The notes: generated by a model not told the origin, from the letters alone. A stretch of 64,000 nt of DNA from Rhodovulum sp. P5 (GCF_002079305.1 NZ_CP015039.1:3022001-3086000); one strand, 5' to 3'. Positions 7,870 to 16,238 are shown, counted from the stretch's first letter. Program-made: numbers and translations.

Positions 7870-8631
7870 ATGAAAACGCAGATCGCCGCCGCCTCCCTCG
7901 CCCTGATCTCCACCGGTGCTGCCGCACAGGAAGTTGCCCGCACCCTGCCCGAGGCCGTGGGCCGCGTCGCCCCGGCGCTGGAAGCCTATACCACCGATGA
8001 CCTTTTTGGGTCTGTCTGGACGGGCGAAGACCTCTCCGCCCGTGACCGGGCGCTGGTCACCTTCGCCGCGCTGATGACCCGGCACGAGATCGATACGCTC
8101 GGGGCGCACGTGGTGCTGGCGCTCGACGCGGGCGTGACACCGGCGGAGTTGTCGGAAACCATCACCCATCTGGCCTTCTACACCGGCTGGGGCAATGCCA
8201 CCGCCGCGGCCGAGGCCGCCGCGCCCGTCTTTGCCGATCGCGGGATCACCGCCGCGAACCTGCCCGGCGCCGATCCCGAGTTGCTGCCGCTGAATGAAGA
8301 GGCCGAGGCCGCGCGCGAAAGCTTCGTCAAGGGCACCTATGGCGCGGTCAGCATGGGCGTTGTCGATACCACGCGGGAGCTGTTGTTCCGCGACCTCTGG
8401 TTGCGCCCCGACCTTGCGCCGCGCGACCGCAGCCTTGTGACCGTCGCGGCCCTGATCGCCGCGGGCCAGCCCGAGCAGATGACCTTTCACCTCAACCGCG
8501 CGATGGACAACGGGCTGACGCAAGGAGAGGCCGGCGCGATGCTGTCGCACCTCGCGTTCTACGCCGGCTGGCCCAAGGTCTTTTCCGCGCTGCCCGTGGC
8601 CAAGGACGTGTTCGAAAGCCGCAGCGAGTAA
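7870..8631 (+). CDS. Exported double-domain carboxymuconolactone-decarboxylase-like protein
   Basis: The 253-residue protein begins with a signal peptide (MKTQIAAASLALISTGAAA-Q) and carries two CMD/AhpD-fold repeats. Repeat 1 has ARDRALVTFAALMTRHEID and HLAFYTGWGNATAA; repeat 2 has PRDRSLVTVAALIAAGQPE and HLAFYAGWPKVFSAL. The ATG at 7870 is preceded by AGGAG (7860-7864) and is preferred over 7852. No CxxC of peroxidase-type AhpD is visible in either repeat, so decarboxylase-like or other lactone chemistry is more likely than peroxidase activity. It heads an operon with the reductase at 8649 (17-base gap) and the cupin at 9315. Confidence 0.87.
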   Translation: MKTQIAAASLALISTGAAAQEVARTLPEAVGRVAPALEAYTTDDLFGSVWTGEDLSARDRALVTFAALMTRHEIDTLGAHVVLALDAGVTPAELSETITHLAFYTGWGNATAAAEAAAPVFADRGITAANLPGADPELLPLNEEAEAARESFVKGTYGAVSMGVVDTTRELLFRDLWLRPDLAPRDRSLVTVAALIAAGQPEQMTFHLNRAMDNGLTQGEAGAMLSHLAFYAGWPKVFSALPVAKDVFESRSE

Positions 8632-8648
8632 CCCGAAAGGAGGCGCAG

Positions 8649-9287
8649 ATGAAGATCGGCATTCTGGGATCGGGCCTGATGGGCGGCAAGCTGGGTACGC
8701 TTTGGGCGGCCTCTGGCCATGACGTGACCTTTGCCTATGCCCGCAACCGGGCCAAGCTGGAGCGGCTGGCCCGCGACAGCGGCGCGGCCCACGGCACGGT
8801 GGCGGAGGCCGTCGCAGGCGCCGACGCGCTTTTGCTGTCCGTCCACTGGTCGCGCATCGGCGACGTGCTGGATCAGGCGGGCGATCTGGCCGGCCAAGTC
8901 GTGCTGAACTGCTGCGTGCCGCTTGACGACGCGAACCGCGATCTGGTGGTCGGCACGACCTCCTCCGGCGCGGAAGAACTGGCGCGTATGCGGCCCCGGG
9001 CGCGCTGGGTGTCCTGTTTCAACACCACGCCCTCGGAAAGCTTCGGCCCCGTCTTTGCGCAGAAGGGCGCGATCACACCGCCCCATGTCTTCACCTATGG
9101 CGACGATGAAGGGGCGAAAGAGATCGCTGGCGGCCTGATCCGCGACATCGGATTTGAACCGCTCGACACCGGCGGCCTGCGCAATGGCCGCTTTGTCGAA
9201 CCCTTCGCCATGGCCACGGTGGAGCTGGCCTATGTCCAGCCCGGCGGCCCGGCGCTGACCTACCGTTTCGAAAAACTGCGCGGCTGA
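8649..9287 (+). CDS. NADP/F420-type Rossmann oxidoreductase
   Basis: The 212-residue protein opens with the dinucleotide-binding motif MKIGILGSGLMGGKLG and continues as FAYARNRAKLERLA, typical of the F420-dependent NADP reductase-like / NADP_oxidoreductase coenzyme-binding family. Only the Rossmann domain plus a short C-terminal part is present. AAAGGAGG just upstream supports the start. Despite the family name, F420 use is unlikely to be inferable here; most proteobacterial members are NADPH-binding proteins of unknown substrate. Its place between a CMD-like protein and a cupin suggests it reduces a product of the same pathway. Confidence 0.8.
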   Translation: MKIGILGSGLMGGKLGTLWAASGHDVTFAYARNRAKLERLARDSGAAHGTVAEAVAGADALLLSVHWSRIGDVLDQAGDLAGQVVLNCCVPLDDANRDLVVGTTSSGAEELARMRPRARWVSCFNTTPSESFGPVFAQKGAITPPHVFTYGDDEGAKEIAGGLIRDIGFEPLDTGGLRNGRFVEPFAMATVELAYVQPGGPALTYRFEKLRG

Positions 9288-9314
9288 GGCTGCGCACAGA
9301 ACAAGGAGAAAACC

Positions 9315-9710
9315 ATGAAGATCATCCGTTCCGGCACCACCCCCTCGATGAAAGGCCCCGAGGACTGGTTCACCGGCACCGTCCGCGTGGACATGCTGTT
9401 TCAGGCCGAGGAGCCGGGCCGCACCGGCGGCAGCCATGTGACGTTTGAGCCCGGCGCGCGCACCGCCTGGCACACCCACCCCGCGGGCCAGACCATCCTG
9501 ATCACCTTCGGCCGCGGCTGGGTGCAGCGTGAGGGTGGCCCGGTCGAAGAGGTCACCCAAGGCGATGTCGTCTGGTTCCCCGCCGGCGAAAAACACTGGC
9601 ACGGCGCCAGCCCTGAAACGGCAATGAGCCATATCGCCATCCAGGAAAGCATCGACGGCAGCCCGGTGACATGGATGGAGAAGGTCGCAGACGAAGACTA
9701 CAACGGCTGA
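9315..9710 (+). CDS. Cytosolic cupin-domain protein
   Basis: The 131-residue single-domain cupin lacks a signal peptide. It has [14 protein letters not shown] and [14 protein letters not shown] with the usual metal-binding His set. It is clearly related along its length to the exported cupin at 6258, so the cluster holds one cupin on each side of the inner membrane. AAGGAG precedes the start at 9303-9308. It is the third gene of the operon beginning at 7870. Small cupins of this form accompany carboxymuconolactone-decarboxylase genes widely; their reaction is not settled. Confidence 0.87.
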   Translation: MKIIRSGTTPSMKGPEDWFTGTVRVDMLFQAEEPGRTGGSHVTFEPGARTAWHTHPAGQTILITFGRGWVQREGGPVEEVTQGDVVWFPAGEKHWHGASPETAMSHIAIQESIDGSPVTWMEKVADEDYNG

Positions 9711-9746
9711 TCCGCAAAAGCCGGGATGCGGGTTGGATCGGCATCC

Positions 9747-9761
9747 ATGAAATCCGCTCAT
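9747..9761. promoter_or_regulatory. LysR-type box, copy 3 (ATGA-N7-TCAT)
   Basis: ATGA-AATCCGC-TCAT lies about 126 bases upstream of the aldo/keto reductase and 37 bases after the cupin stop. Together the three copies give CATGAA-N3-CG-N-TCATG-R-R-TG. Confidence 0.65.
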
Positions 9762-9886
9762 GAGTGCTTGCAAAATCAGCCCGATTATCCCGCCGTATTC
9801 GTTTGACTAAATCAATTCCAGACGGGCGGCCAACGCCGCCCTAACGGGTGTTGCTCTTCGGAGCGACAAGAGAAAGGGAACCAAAG

Positions 9887-10747
9887 ATGATACTTCAAGA
9901 CACGCAAACCCTGCCGAATGGCGTGGCGATCCCCAAGCTCGCCCTTGGCACATGGATGATCGACGACGACAAGGTGGTCGAGGCCGTCAAGGCCGCGGTC
10001 GAGATCGGCTATCGCCATATCGACACCGCGCAGGCCTATGGCAACGAACGCGGCGTGGGCGAGGGCGTGCGCACCTGTGGTGTGCCGCGCGAAGACCTGT
10101 TCGTGCAGACCAAGCTGGCCGCCGAGGTGAAGGACTATGACGGCGCCAAGGCCGCCATCGAGGGTTCGCTTGAAACGCTGGGCCTCGACTACATCGACCT
10201 GATGATCATCCACAGTCCGAAGCCCTGGGCGGACTGGGCCGGCGAGGACCGCTTTTTCGAGGGCAACCTTGCGGCGTGGAAAGCGCTGGAAGAGGCACTG
10301 GAGGCGGGCAAGATCCGCGCCATCGGCGTGTCGAACTTTCAGAAGGCAGACCTCGACAACCTGCTGGAGAACGCCACCGTCAAGCCGATGATCAACCAGG
10401 TGCTGGCCCATATCGGCAACACGCCGTTCGAGCTGATCGACTATGCCAAGAGCAAGGGGATGCTGGTCGAGGCCTATTCGCCCATCGCCCATGGCAAGAT
10501 CCTCGACAATGCCGAAATCGGTGCGATGGCCGCGAAATACGGCGTCAGCATCCCGCAGCTTTGCATCCGCTACATCCTGCAGCTTGACCTGCTGGCGCTG
10601 CCCAAGACGGCGAACCCGGATCACATGAAGACAAACGCCGATGTGGATTTCGAGATCTCGGCGGAGGACATGGAGGTGCTGAAGGCGATTACCGACAAGG
10701 ATTATGGCGACGCCAGCGTCTTCCCGGTCTATAGCGGAACGGCCTGA
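9887..10747 (+). CDS. Aldo/keto reductase
   Basis: The 286-residue cytosolic enzyme is a TIM-barrel NADPH-dependent carbonyl reductase of the DkgA-like type. The full catalytic tetrad is visible: Asp46 and Tyr51 in HIDTAQAYGNE, Lys76 in VQTKLA, and His109 in MIIHSPKP. GVSNF at about residue 148 is the conserved structural element. The ATG at 9887 (MILQDTQTLPNG) fits the family N-terminus; the earlier opening at 9848 adds an unrelated leader. The gene has its own copy of the LysR-type box upstream. Reduction of aldehydes or ketones arising under electrophile stress is a reasonable but unproven role. Confidence 0.92.
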   Translation: MILQDTQTLPNGVAIPKLALGTWMIDDDKVVEAVKAAVEIGYRHIDTAQAYGNERGVGEGVRTCGVPREDLFVQTKLAAEVKDYDGAKAAIEGSLETLGLDYIDLMIIHSPKPWADWAGEDRFFEGNLAAWKALEEALEAGKIRAIGVSNFQKADLDNLLENATVKPMINQVLAHIGNTPFELIDYAKSKGMLVEAYSPIAHGKILDNAEIGAMAAKYGVSIPQLCIRYILQLDLLALPKTANPDHMKTNADVDFEISAEDMEVLKAITDKDYGDASVFPVYSGTA

Positions 10748-10999
10748 GTCGTTTCGGCCGTCCGCGGCGCGGATGGCGGGCGAAATCTGGATGCCGAAGT
10801 CGGGCTGGACCTGCTTCGGGAGCCTCGCTCGCTCTCCATCCCGGCGGCGTCGCGGCCGCATTGGGCCACAAGACGCCAGAGCAGATGTACGAAACCTTCG
10901 ATGGCGCCGCGGGCGGACGCGCGCAGCGTGTTGGTCTTTTCGGACAGTGTGCCCGGGCAAGGCTGCAAAATCGCATCACGGGCGGGCGCGTCGCGTCAT
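10748..10999. other. Non-coding gap after aldo/keto reductase
   Basis: About 250 bases separate the aldo/keto reductase from the convergent glutathionyl reductase. No open frame here looks real. One frame reads LGHKTPEQMYETFDG, faintly like the end of a recombinase or transposase, but with no supporting domain. It may be decayed mobile DNA; I see no clear terminator. Confidence 0.35.
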
Positions 11000-11959
11000 T
11001 CACACCCCAAGGAGCCTGTCGATATGCTCCGGCCCTGCGGGGCGGATGCCTGTGGGGTTCAGTGCCTTGATCGCGTAGTAGCCGCGCGTGATGTGGTCCA
11101 TGTTCACCGTTTCCCGCACCCCCGGCAGGGTCAGGACGCGTTCCATATGGGCCGAAAGGCGGGGGTAGTCGGCGATCCGGCGGCGGTTGGTTTTGAAGAG
11201 GCCGTGATAGGCGGCATCGAACCGGATCAGGGTGACGAAGACCCGGATGTCTGTCTCGGTCAACCGGTCGCCGAACAGGTAGTCACCGGTCAGACGCGCC
11301 TCCAGCATGTCCAGGGTTTCGAAAACGCCTGCCACGGCCTCGTCATATGCGGCTTGTGTGCTGGCAAACCCGGCCTTGTAGACGCCGTTGTTCAATCGGT
11401 CGTAGACCTCGGCATTCAGCGCGTCGATCTCTGGCGCCAGATCCTGCGGGTACAGGCGCAGGTCTGAGGGGGCGAGAGGATCGAATGCGGTGTCGAACAT
11501 GCGCAGGATGTCGGCGCTTTCGTTGTTCACCATCACGCCCTGTTTCATGTCCCACAGGACCGGCACGGTCGCGCGACCGGTGAAGTGGGGATCGGCACGA
11601 GTGTAGATCTGGTGCAGGTATTCCGCACCGAAGAGCGGGTCCTCGCCCGCGCCGGGATAGCCGCCGAACCGCCAGCCCTGATCGGACATCACCGGGTTGA
11701 CCACAGTGATAGGGATCAGGTCGTCCAGCCCCTTGAGCTTTCGCGCGATCAGCGTGCGCGAGGCCCAGGGGCAGATCAGTGCCACGTAAAGACGATAGCG
11801 GCCCGCTTCGGCCTTGAACCCGCCGTCACCGGTCGGTCCGGCGCTGCCATCGGGCGTGATCCAGTTGCGAAAGCTCGATACCTGCCGCACGAACCGGCCC
11901 TTGTCGTCGGCCTGCTGCACGGGTTGCCAGGTCTCGGCCCATTTTCCGTCTACGAGCAT
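11000..11959 (-). CDS. yqjG: Glutathionyl-hydroquinone reductase (YqjG/ECM4 type)
   Basis: The 319-residue glutathione-transferase-superfamily enzyme reduces glutathionyl-hydroquinones to hydroquinones using glutathione. The diagnostic catalytic Cys63 lies in ICPWASR, exactly where it sits in E. coli YqjG. The N-terminal thioredoxin-like domain is followed by the all-helical C-terminal domain (for example YDRLNNGVYKAGF and FVTLIRFDAAYHGLF). It is the last gene of the minus-strand run that starts with DoxX at 14384, only 14 bases after the dioxygenase gene. The company of a DODA-like dioxygenase and DoxX supports a quinone/catechol detoxification theme. Confidence 0.93.
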   Translation of the reverse strand: MLVDGKWAETWQPVQQADDKGRFVRQVSSFRNWITPDGSAGPTGDGGFKAEAGRYRLYVALICPWASRTLIARKLKGLDDLIPITVVNPVMSDQGWRFGGYPGAGEDPLFGAEYLHQIYTRADPHFTGRATVPVLWDMKQGVMVNNESADILRMFDTAFDPLAPSDLRLYPQDLAPEIDALNAEVYDRLNNGVYKAGFASTQAAYDEAVAGVFETLDMLEARLTGDYLFGDRLTETDIRVFVTLIRFDAAYHGLFKTNRRRIADYPRLSAHMERVLTLPGVRETVNMDHITRGYYAIKALNPTGIRPAGPEHIDRLLGV

Positions 11960-11973
11960 CGGATGTCTCCTTG

Positions 11974-12795
11974 TCAGGCGTGGAACACGAAGGAGCGCAT
12001 CGAGACCGAGGCAAGGTCGATGGCGTCCGTCATGAAGGTCAGGTCGTCGCGTGCGTCGGACGCACCGGCGATGGTCAGCGCGGGCAGGTAGTGATCGACC
12101 GTCGGATGCGCCCTTGTCAGCAGAGAGCCCAGCCCGTTGCGATCCGTCAGCGCCGCGAAGTCGCGGTCCGTCAGTCGGTCGGCAAAGAGCGCGTCGAATT
12201 CCAGCGCGAAATCATGGGGCTTTCCGCCCATCCGCATGGCGCCAAGGTTGTGCACCACGTTGCCAGAGCCGAGGATCAGCACCCCGCGATCGCGCAGATC
12301 TGACAGCGTGCGGCCGATCTCGATCTGATGGTCCAGCCCGCGTGACATGTCGATGGACACCTGAAAGACCGGCACATCGGCCCCGGGATAGAGGTATTTC
12401 AGAACGGACCACGCCCCGTGGTCGAGCCCCCAGCGGTCATCCTCTGCGCCATGGTGGCTGGCGAGGATCGAGGCCACTTCGCGGGCCAGGTCCGGGGCGC
12501 CGGGCGCGGGGTATTGCTGCGCATAGAGCGCCTGCGGGAAGCCGTAGAAATCGTGGATCGTCTTTGGCATCGCCGAGATGTCGACCAGCGTCGTCCCATG
12601 GGTCATCCAGTGGGCCGAGACGACGAGGATCGCCTTGGGCCGCGGCAGGCTCTGGCCGAGGTCGGTCCAGGCGCGGCTATAGGCGGTGTCTTCGATGGCG
12701 TTCATCGGGCTGCCGTGGCCAAGGAAGACAAGCGGCATCCGGTCGGAGGGGGAGAGCCTGTCCTTGAGGCTAGAAAGCGTGTGCGTGACAGACAT
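11974..12795 (-). CDS. DODA-type extradiol ring-cleavage dioxygenase (YgiD-like)
   Basis: The 273-residue protein belongs to the class III extradiol dioxygenase-like DODA family. It has the N-terminal LVFLGHGSPMNAI, then ILVVSAHWMTHGT and a later His-containing GLDHGAWSVLKYLYP, which supply the metal ligands. I start at ATG 12795 because AAAGGA (12804-12809) lies at proper distance; an ATG at 12810 would begin within that site. Family members open catechol rings of DOPA-like substrates. The neighbouring hydroquinone reductase and DoxX make a catechol or hydroquinone substrate plausible. Confidence 0.88.
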   Translation of the reverse strand: MSVTHTLSSLKDRLSPSDRMPLVFLGHGSPMNAIEDTAYSRAWTDLGQSLPRPKAILVVSAHWMTHGTTLVDISAMPKTIHDFYGFPQALYAQQYPAPGAPDLAREVASILASHHGAEDDRWGLDHGAWSVLKYLYPGADVPVFQVSIDMSRGLDHQIEIGRTLSDLRDRGVLILGSGNVVHNLGAMRMGGKPHDFALEFDALFADRLTDRDFAALTDRNGLGSLLTRAHPTVDHYLPALTIAGASDARDDLTFMTDAIDLASVSMRSFVFHA

Positions 12796-12862
12796 GGCAG
12801 GTCCTTTCATGGGGCGGTGGCGTTTGGGGGGTGGCGCACCGGGGGGGCGGTGCGCCAGGGCG

Positions 12863-13897
12863 TCAGCGGTAGGAGAAGAGGTACATGCCCACCAGTTCCG
12901 CGTTCTTCGGCGTGGCATATTCGAACCCGTAGTAGTCGCCGTATTCCGGGCGAAGCTTGTCGGTGGCATAGGTGCCGACCTCGGCAATCCAGTTCGACAG
13001 ATAGGCGGTATGCGCGTTCAGGCGGGCCGGGTCGTCGATCCCCGCGCCCCAGGGCACATTGCCAAGCGCCTCTCCCACGGCGGCCTCAAGATCGTTCAGG
13101 AACTGGCGGTAGAAGGCGATGTCCGCCCGAGCGCCGACATTGCCGTGCCCACCGGAGAGATAGTCCCAGTCGAGCGCATCGATCTGGTCGATCAGGTCGC
13201 GATAGCCCAGGTAACCTTCGGCCCCGGCAAAGGACCAGAACGGCGGCTGGTCGGGGTTGATGACGTCGGGTGCATGCACCACGCCTGTACCCTCCAGCAC
13301 ATAGGCCGCGTGGTCATGGGCATGGGCGTCTGCGCTGAACGGCACGACACGTACCGTCAGCCCTTCGAAGTCAACGCTGTTCGCGTCTGCAGGGATCACC
13401 TCGGTCGGCCGCGGCAGGTGGGAGCCCAACCGATCCATCAATTCCGCGGTCGCCTCGGTCGCGATGACGCGCACGCCCGGGTTCGCCTCGATCAATGCGG
13501 CGGCATCGGCGATGTGGTCCGCGTGGTCGTGACTGTAAAGGATCGCGGTGATCGGCAGATCCGTGACCTCATCCACCGCGGCCTCAAGCGCCGCGGCGCG
13601 TCCCTCCAGCGCGTCGAACATCAGAACGCCGGTGTCGCCAACATAGAAGACGGTGCCGTAAAACTGGCTCTGGAAGAAATACACCCGGTCGGAGAGACGT
13701 TGCAGGATGTAGTCCTGCGTGACGTTCTTGGTGTAGAGGTTTTCGATTTTCTCGCCGGGGGCCAGCGCCTCGGTCACGGATTCGGCAACATAGGTGGCGT
13801 CAACGGTCGAGGGGCTTTCCTTGACGCCTTGGGCCATCGCGGGAGTGCCAAGTGCCAGCCCGAGTGCAAGGGCAGAGGTCAGGGTAATGCGATACAT
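12863..13897 (-). CDS. Exported metallo-beta-lactamase-fold hydrolase
   Basis: The 344-residue protein has a signal peptide (MYRITLTSALALGLALGTPAMA-Q) and an MBL-fold domain. The zinc motif HxHxDH is complete in ILYSHDHADHIADA, with a further His in LSGGHGNVGA. AGGAT upstream supports ATG 13897 rather than 13918. It is periplasmic by prediction. The family includes alkylsulfatase-like, quinoprotein-relay and lactonase-like enzymes, and nothing here fixes the substrate. It sits between the dioxygenase and DoxX genes in one transcriptional direction, probably the same LysR2-controlled operon. Confidence 0.85.
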   Translation of the reverse strand: MYRITLTSALALGLALGTPAMAQGVKESPSTVDATYVAESVTEALAPGEKIENLYTKNVTQDYILQRLSDRVYFFQSQFYGTVFYVGDTGVLMFDALEGRAAALEAAVDEVTDLPITAILYSHDHADHIADAAALIEANPGVRVIATEATAELMDRLGSHLPRPTEVIPADANSVDFEGLTVRVVPFSADAHAHDHAAYVLEGTGVVHAPDVINPDQPPFWSFAGAEGYLGYRDLIDQIDALDWDYLSGGHGNVGARADIAFYRQFLNDLEAAVGEALGNVPWGAGIDDPARLNAHTAYLSNWIAEVGTYATDKLRPEYGDYYGFEYATPKNAELVGMYLFSYR

Positions 13898-13961
13898 GGG
13901 GTCGATCCTTGTGGGCATGCGGATGTGAGGGGGATGGGCGCCCGTTGGCGCCGACGGCCGG

Positions 13962-14384
13962 TCAGGCGAACCGGCCCAGACGTTTTTCCAGCGCGGGGAT
14001 GTTCAGCGCATAGGCACCGGCGCCCAGAAGCGCGATGCTCAGTTGCGCGACGATCCAGAAGACCGGGAATTCCCAGCCGCCGCCTTCGCCCGAGAACACC
14101 CAGCCATTGCCCGAATGCACCCAGGTCGCGCCCAGCAGAACCGGGATCAGCGCCAGCGCCACCGGCCGCGTGGCCACGCCTAGGATCAGTGCAAGCCCGC
14201 CGATCAACTCTGCGGCGATGGTCAGGTAGGCCAGTCCACCGGGCAGGCCGAGGCTTTCGAAATAGCCGACGGTGCCTGCAACGGTGAAGACGTTCACCTT
14301 GAGCAGGCCGTGGGCCAGGAACAGGACGCCGCTGGAAACGCGCAGGAGCGTGGCGGCATGGGCGGTTTGGGAGGCTGTGGTCAT
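13962..14384 (-). CDS. DoxX-family membrane protein
   Basis: The 140-residue protein shows four predicted transmembrane helices and the DoxX family opening LLRVSSGVLFLAHGLLKV, with the later GLPGGLAYLTIAAELIGGLALI. DoxX proteins are small inner-membrane subunits linked to quinol or thiosulfate oxidation and detoxification. It is the first gene of a minus-strand cluster (DoxX, MBL hydrolase, DODA dioxygenase, hydroquinone reductase) and faces LysR regulator 2 across a 142-base divergent promoter region. Regulation by that LysR is the default expectation. Confidence 0.88.
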   Translation of the reverse strand: MTTASQTAHAATLLRVSSGVLFLAHGLLKVNVFTVAGTVGYFESLGLPGGLAYLTIAAELIGGLALILGVATRPVALALIPVLLGATWVHSGNGWVFSGEGGGWEFPVFWIVAQLSIALLGAGAYALNIPALEKRLGRFA

Positions 14385-14459
14385 CTCTTGTCTCCGGTCA
14401 GGCGCCCTTCCGGCCGTTTGGGCGAAGGCGCGGTTTCTCTGACACGGAACCTAAGGCTT

Positions 14460-14480
14460 GCCATTAAGCCGCAAAATGGC
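14460..14480. promoter_or_regulatory. Candidate LysR2 operator in the divergent promoter region
   Basis: The dyad GCCATT-N9-AATGGC lies between doxX and the LysR gene. T14464 and A14476 enclose 11 bases, matching the T-N11-A rule, and it sits about 47 bases before the LysR2 start. Confidence 0.55.
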
Positions 14481-14526
14481 GTTAGTATTGAATGACTATC
14501 TTCATTTTGTTCTCAGTTGGCGTTCA

Positions 14527-15423
14527 GTGGACATCGTCGATGAACTCAGGGCTTTCGTGGCCACGGCCAAGACAGGGTCCTTCACGGCGGCCGCCGACCA
14601 GCTTGGCGTGTCGAACCGGCTGACCTCGAAATACGTGGCGGAACTGGAACGGCGGCTTGGTGTCCGGCTGTTCCAGCGCACCACCCGGAAGGTTGGGCTT
14701 ACCTCGGCCGGCGATGACCTGCTGGCCCGCGCCCCGGCCCTTCTGGATGAGTTGGACGATCTGCTGGCCGAGGTTTCGGAAGGATCCCGCGGTTTCACCG
14801 GGCTGATCCGGATTTCCGCCCCTGTCACCTTCGGCGAGGTCTACGTGGCCGGGATGCTGGCCCGGTTCGCGGCGATGAACCCGGCGCTGACCTTCGATCT
14901 GCGCCTGCATGACGGGTTCGTCGATCTGGCTAGCGACGGGATCGACCTTGCCTTTCGGATCGGTCAGTCGGACATGCTGTCCCTCAAGACCCGGAAACTG
15001 GGCGAGATGCGCTCGATCGCCGTGGCAAGCCCGGACTACATCGCCCAACACGGGGCCCCGGCCACGCCCGAGGATCTGCAAAGCCACATCTGCATCCTCG
15101 ACACCAACCGGCGCGCGCCGCGCCGCTGGGTGTTTCGGCAGAATGGTGAGGAGCGGATTGTGCTGGTCGACGGCCGTTTTCAGGTCAACTCGGCCCGGGC
15201 CGCCGTCGACCTTGCGGCCAGCGGCGCCGGTATCTGCTACGCGCCCCATTTCGCGCTTTACGAGGCGCTGGAGGCCGGGCGGCTCGTCCCGGTGATGGAC
15301 GGGATCGACGGGGTCTCCGCCCCTCTCAGCGCTGTATACCTTGAGGGTCGCGTGCTGCCGCGCAAGGTCCGCGCCCTGATCGATTTCGCCGTGGAGGACA
15401 TCCGGGCGGCAGGGGTGTTGTGA
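14527..15423 (+). CDS. LysR-family transcriptional regulator 2
   Basis: The 298-residue regulator has the winged helix SFTAAADQLGVSNRLTSKYVAELERRLGVRLF and a C-terminal effector domain (from about residue 90). The open frame extends upstream to 14458, but a GTG at 14527 gives the usual short leader (VDIVDELRAF) and leaves the dyad at 14460-14480 free as an operator; this start is a judgement. Sequence style places it in the CrgA/DmlR-like branch, often acting on quinone or aldehyde stress genes. The divergent DoxX-to-hydroquinone reductase cluster is the likely target. Confidence 0.9.
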   Translation: MDIVDELRAFVATAKTGSFTAAADQLGVSNRLTSKYVAELERRLGVRLFQRTTRKVGLTSAGDDLLARAPALLDELDDLLAEVSEGSRGFTGLIRISAPVTFGEVYVAGMLARFAAMNPALTFDLRLHDGFVDLASDGIDLAFRIGQSDMLSLKTRKLGEMRSIAVASPDYIAQHGAPATPEDLQSHICILDTNRRAPRRWVFRQNGEERIVLVDGRFQVNSARAAVDLAASGAGICYAPHFALYEALEAGRLVPVMDGIDGVSAPLSAVYLEGRVLPRKVRALIDFAVEDIRAAGVL

Positions 15424-15547
15424 CCCGGCGGCAGGAATGCGTGCGTTCCACGCGTTCCCACGCACGGGCAGACGCGCCCGGCCTATCCTCAAGTCCAGGC
15501 GGGTAGATCGGGCGCCGAACCGGATCGTTTGCCGCGCCGCGGGCCGG

Positions 15548-16219
15548 TCAGGCGCTCGGGAACGCCTTGACCTCCGCGCTGCTGACCACATGGCAGTAGA
15601 TCATGTTGATCACTTCCAGTTCGTGACGGTGCAGCGCCTCTGTCGCGGCCGCGCAGCAATCCTCGACCACCACCACGTTGAAGCTTTCATCCGCCAGGCT
15701 GCGCACGCTGGACGAGATGCACTGATCGGTGAAGATACCGGCCACGATGACGTTCTTGATACCCATATTGTGCAGGATCATCCGCAGGTTCGTTCCCGTC
15801 AGCGCGCTGTCCGTGGTTTTCGTCACGACGATCTCATCGGCCGTGGGGGCGACGGCATCGACGATCTGGCTGTCGGCGCGGTCCTTGGGCAGAAGCAGGT
15901 AGTTGAAGCCAGGCTTTTTTTGGCTGAGCGACCGGTCCCGCCCATCCTCTTTCAGGCAGGCGATGCGGGCATGGATCACCTCGATCCCCTGCGCGCGCGC
16001 CCAATCCTGCAGATCGCGGGTATTGGGGATGACGATTCGGTTCATCCGCTCGAAGAAGGGCTGCCAGCGGGCATTTTCCTCGGGTGTGCCCTTGGGCTCC
16101 AGATAGGTGTTCTGGATGTCGATCACCAACAGGGCCGTCTCGGCGGGCGGCAGGGCAAAATCGTCCGGCTCGGGCGCGGTTTCATAGTAGAAAGAGCGAT
16201 AGGAGGTCTTCCAGGTCAT
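15548..16219 (-). CDS. Isochorismatase-fold cysteine hydrolase
   Basis: The 223-residue enzyme carries the catalytic triad of the family: Asp34 in VIDIQNTYL, Lys134 in VVTKTTDSALTG and Cys167 in GIFTDQCISSS. GGAGATACC upstream supports ATG 16219. Relatives hydrolyse C-N bonds in amides such as nicotinamide, N-carbamoyl compounds, ureidoacrylate or biuret. It is the last gene of the amide-type operon that starts with amiC and follows the ATPase subunit by 19 bases, so a second hydrolytic step after the acetamidase-like enzyme is likely. The substrate is unknown. Confidence 0.9.
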   Translation of the reverse strand: MTWKTSYRSFYYETAPEPDDFALPPAETALLVIDIQNTYLEPKGTPEENARWQPFFERMNRIVIPNTRDLQDWARAQGIEVIHARIACLKEDGRDRSLSQKKPGFNYLLLPKDRADSQIVDAVAPTADEIVVTKTTDSALTGTNLRMILHNMGIKNVIVAGIFTDQCISSSVRSLADESFNVVVVEDCCAAATEALHRHELEVINMIYCHVVSSAEVKAFPSA

Positions 16220-16238
16220 CGGTATCTCCGTTCCTGAC

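Noticed and set aside
15440..15466. Terminator between LysR2 and the isochorismatase-fold gene
   Set aside because: Only a 6-bp stem (CGTGCG/CGCACG) with a 15-base loop and no T-run; too weak to call.
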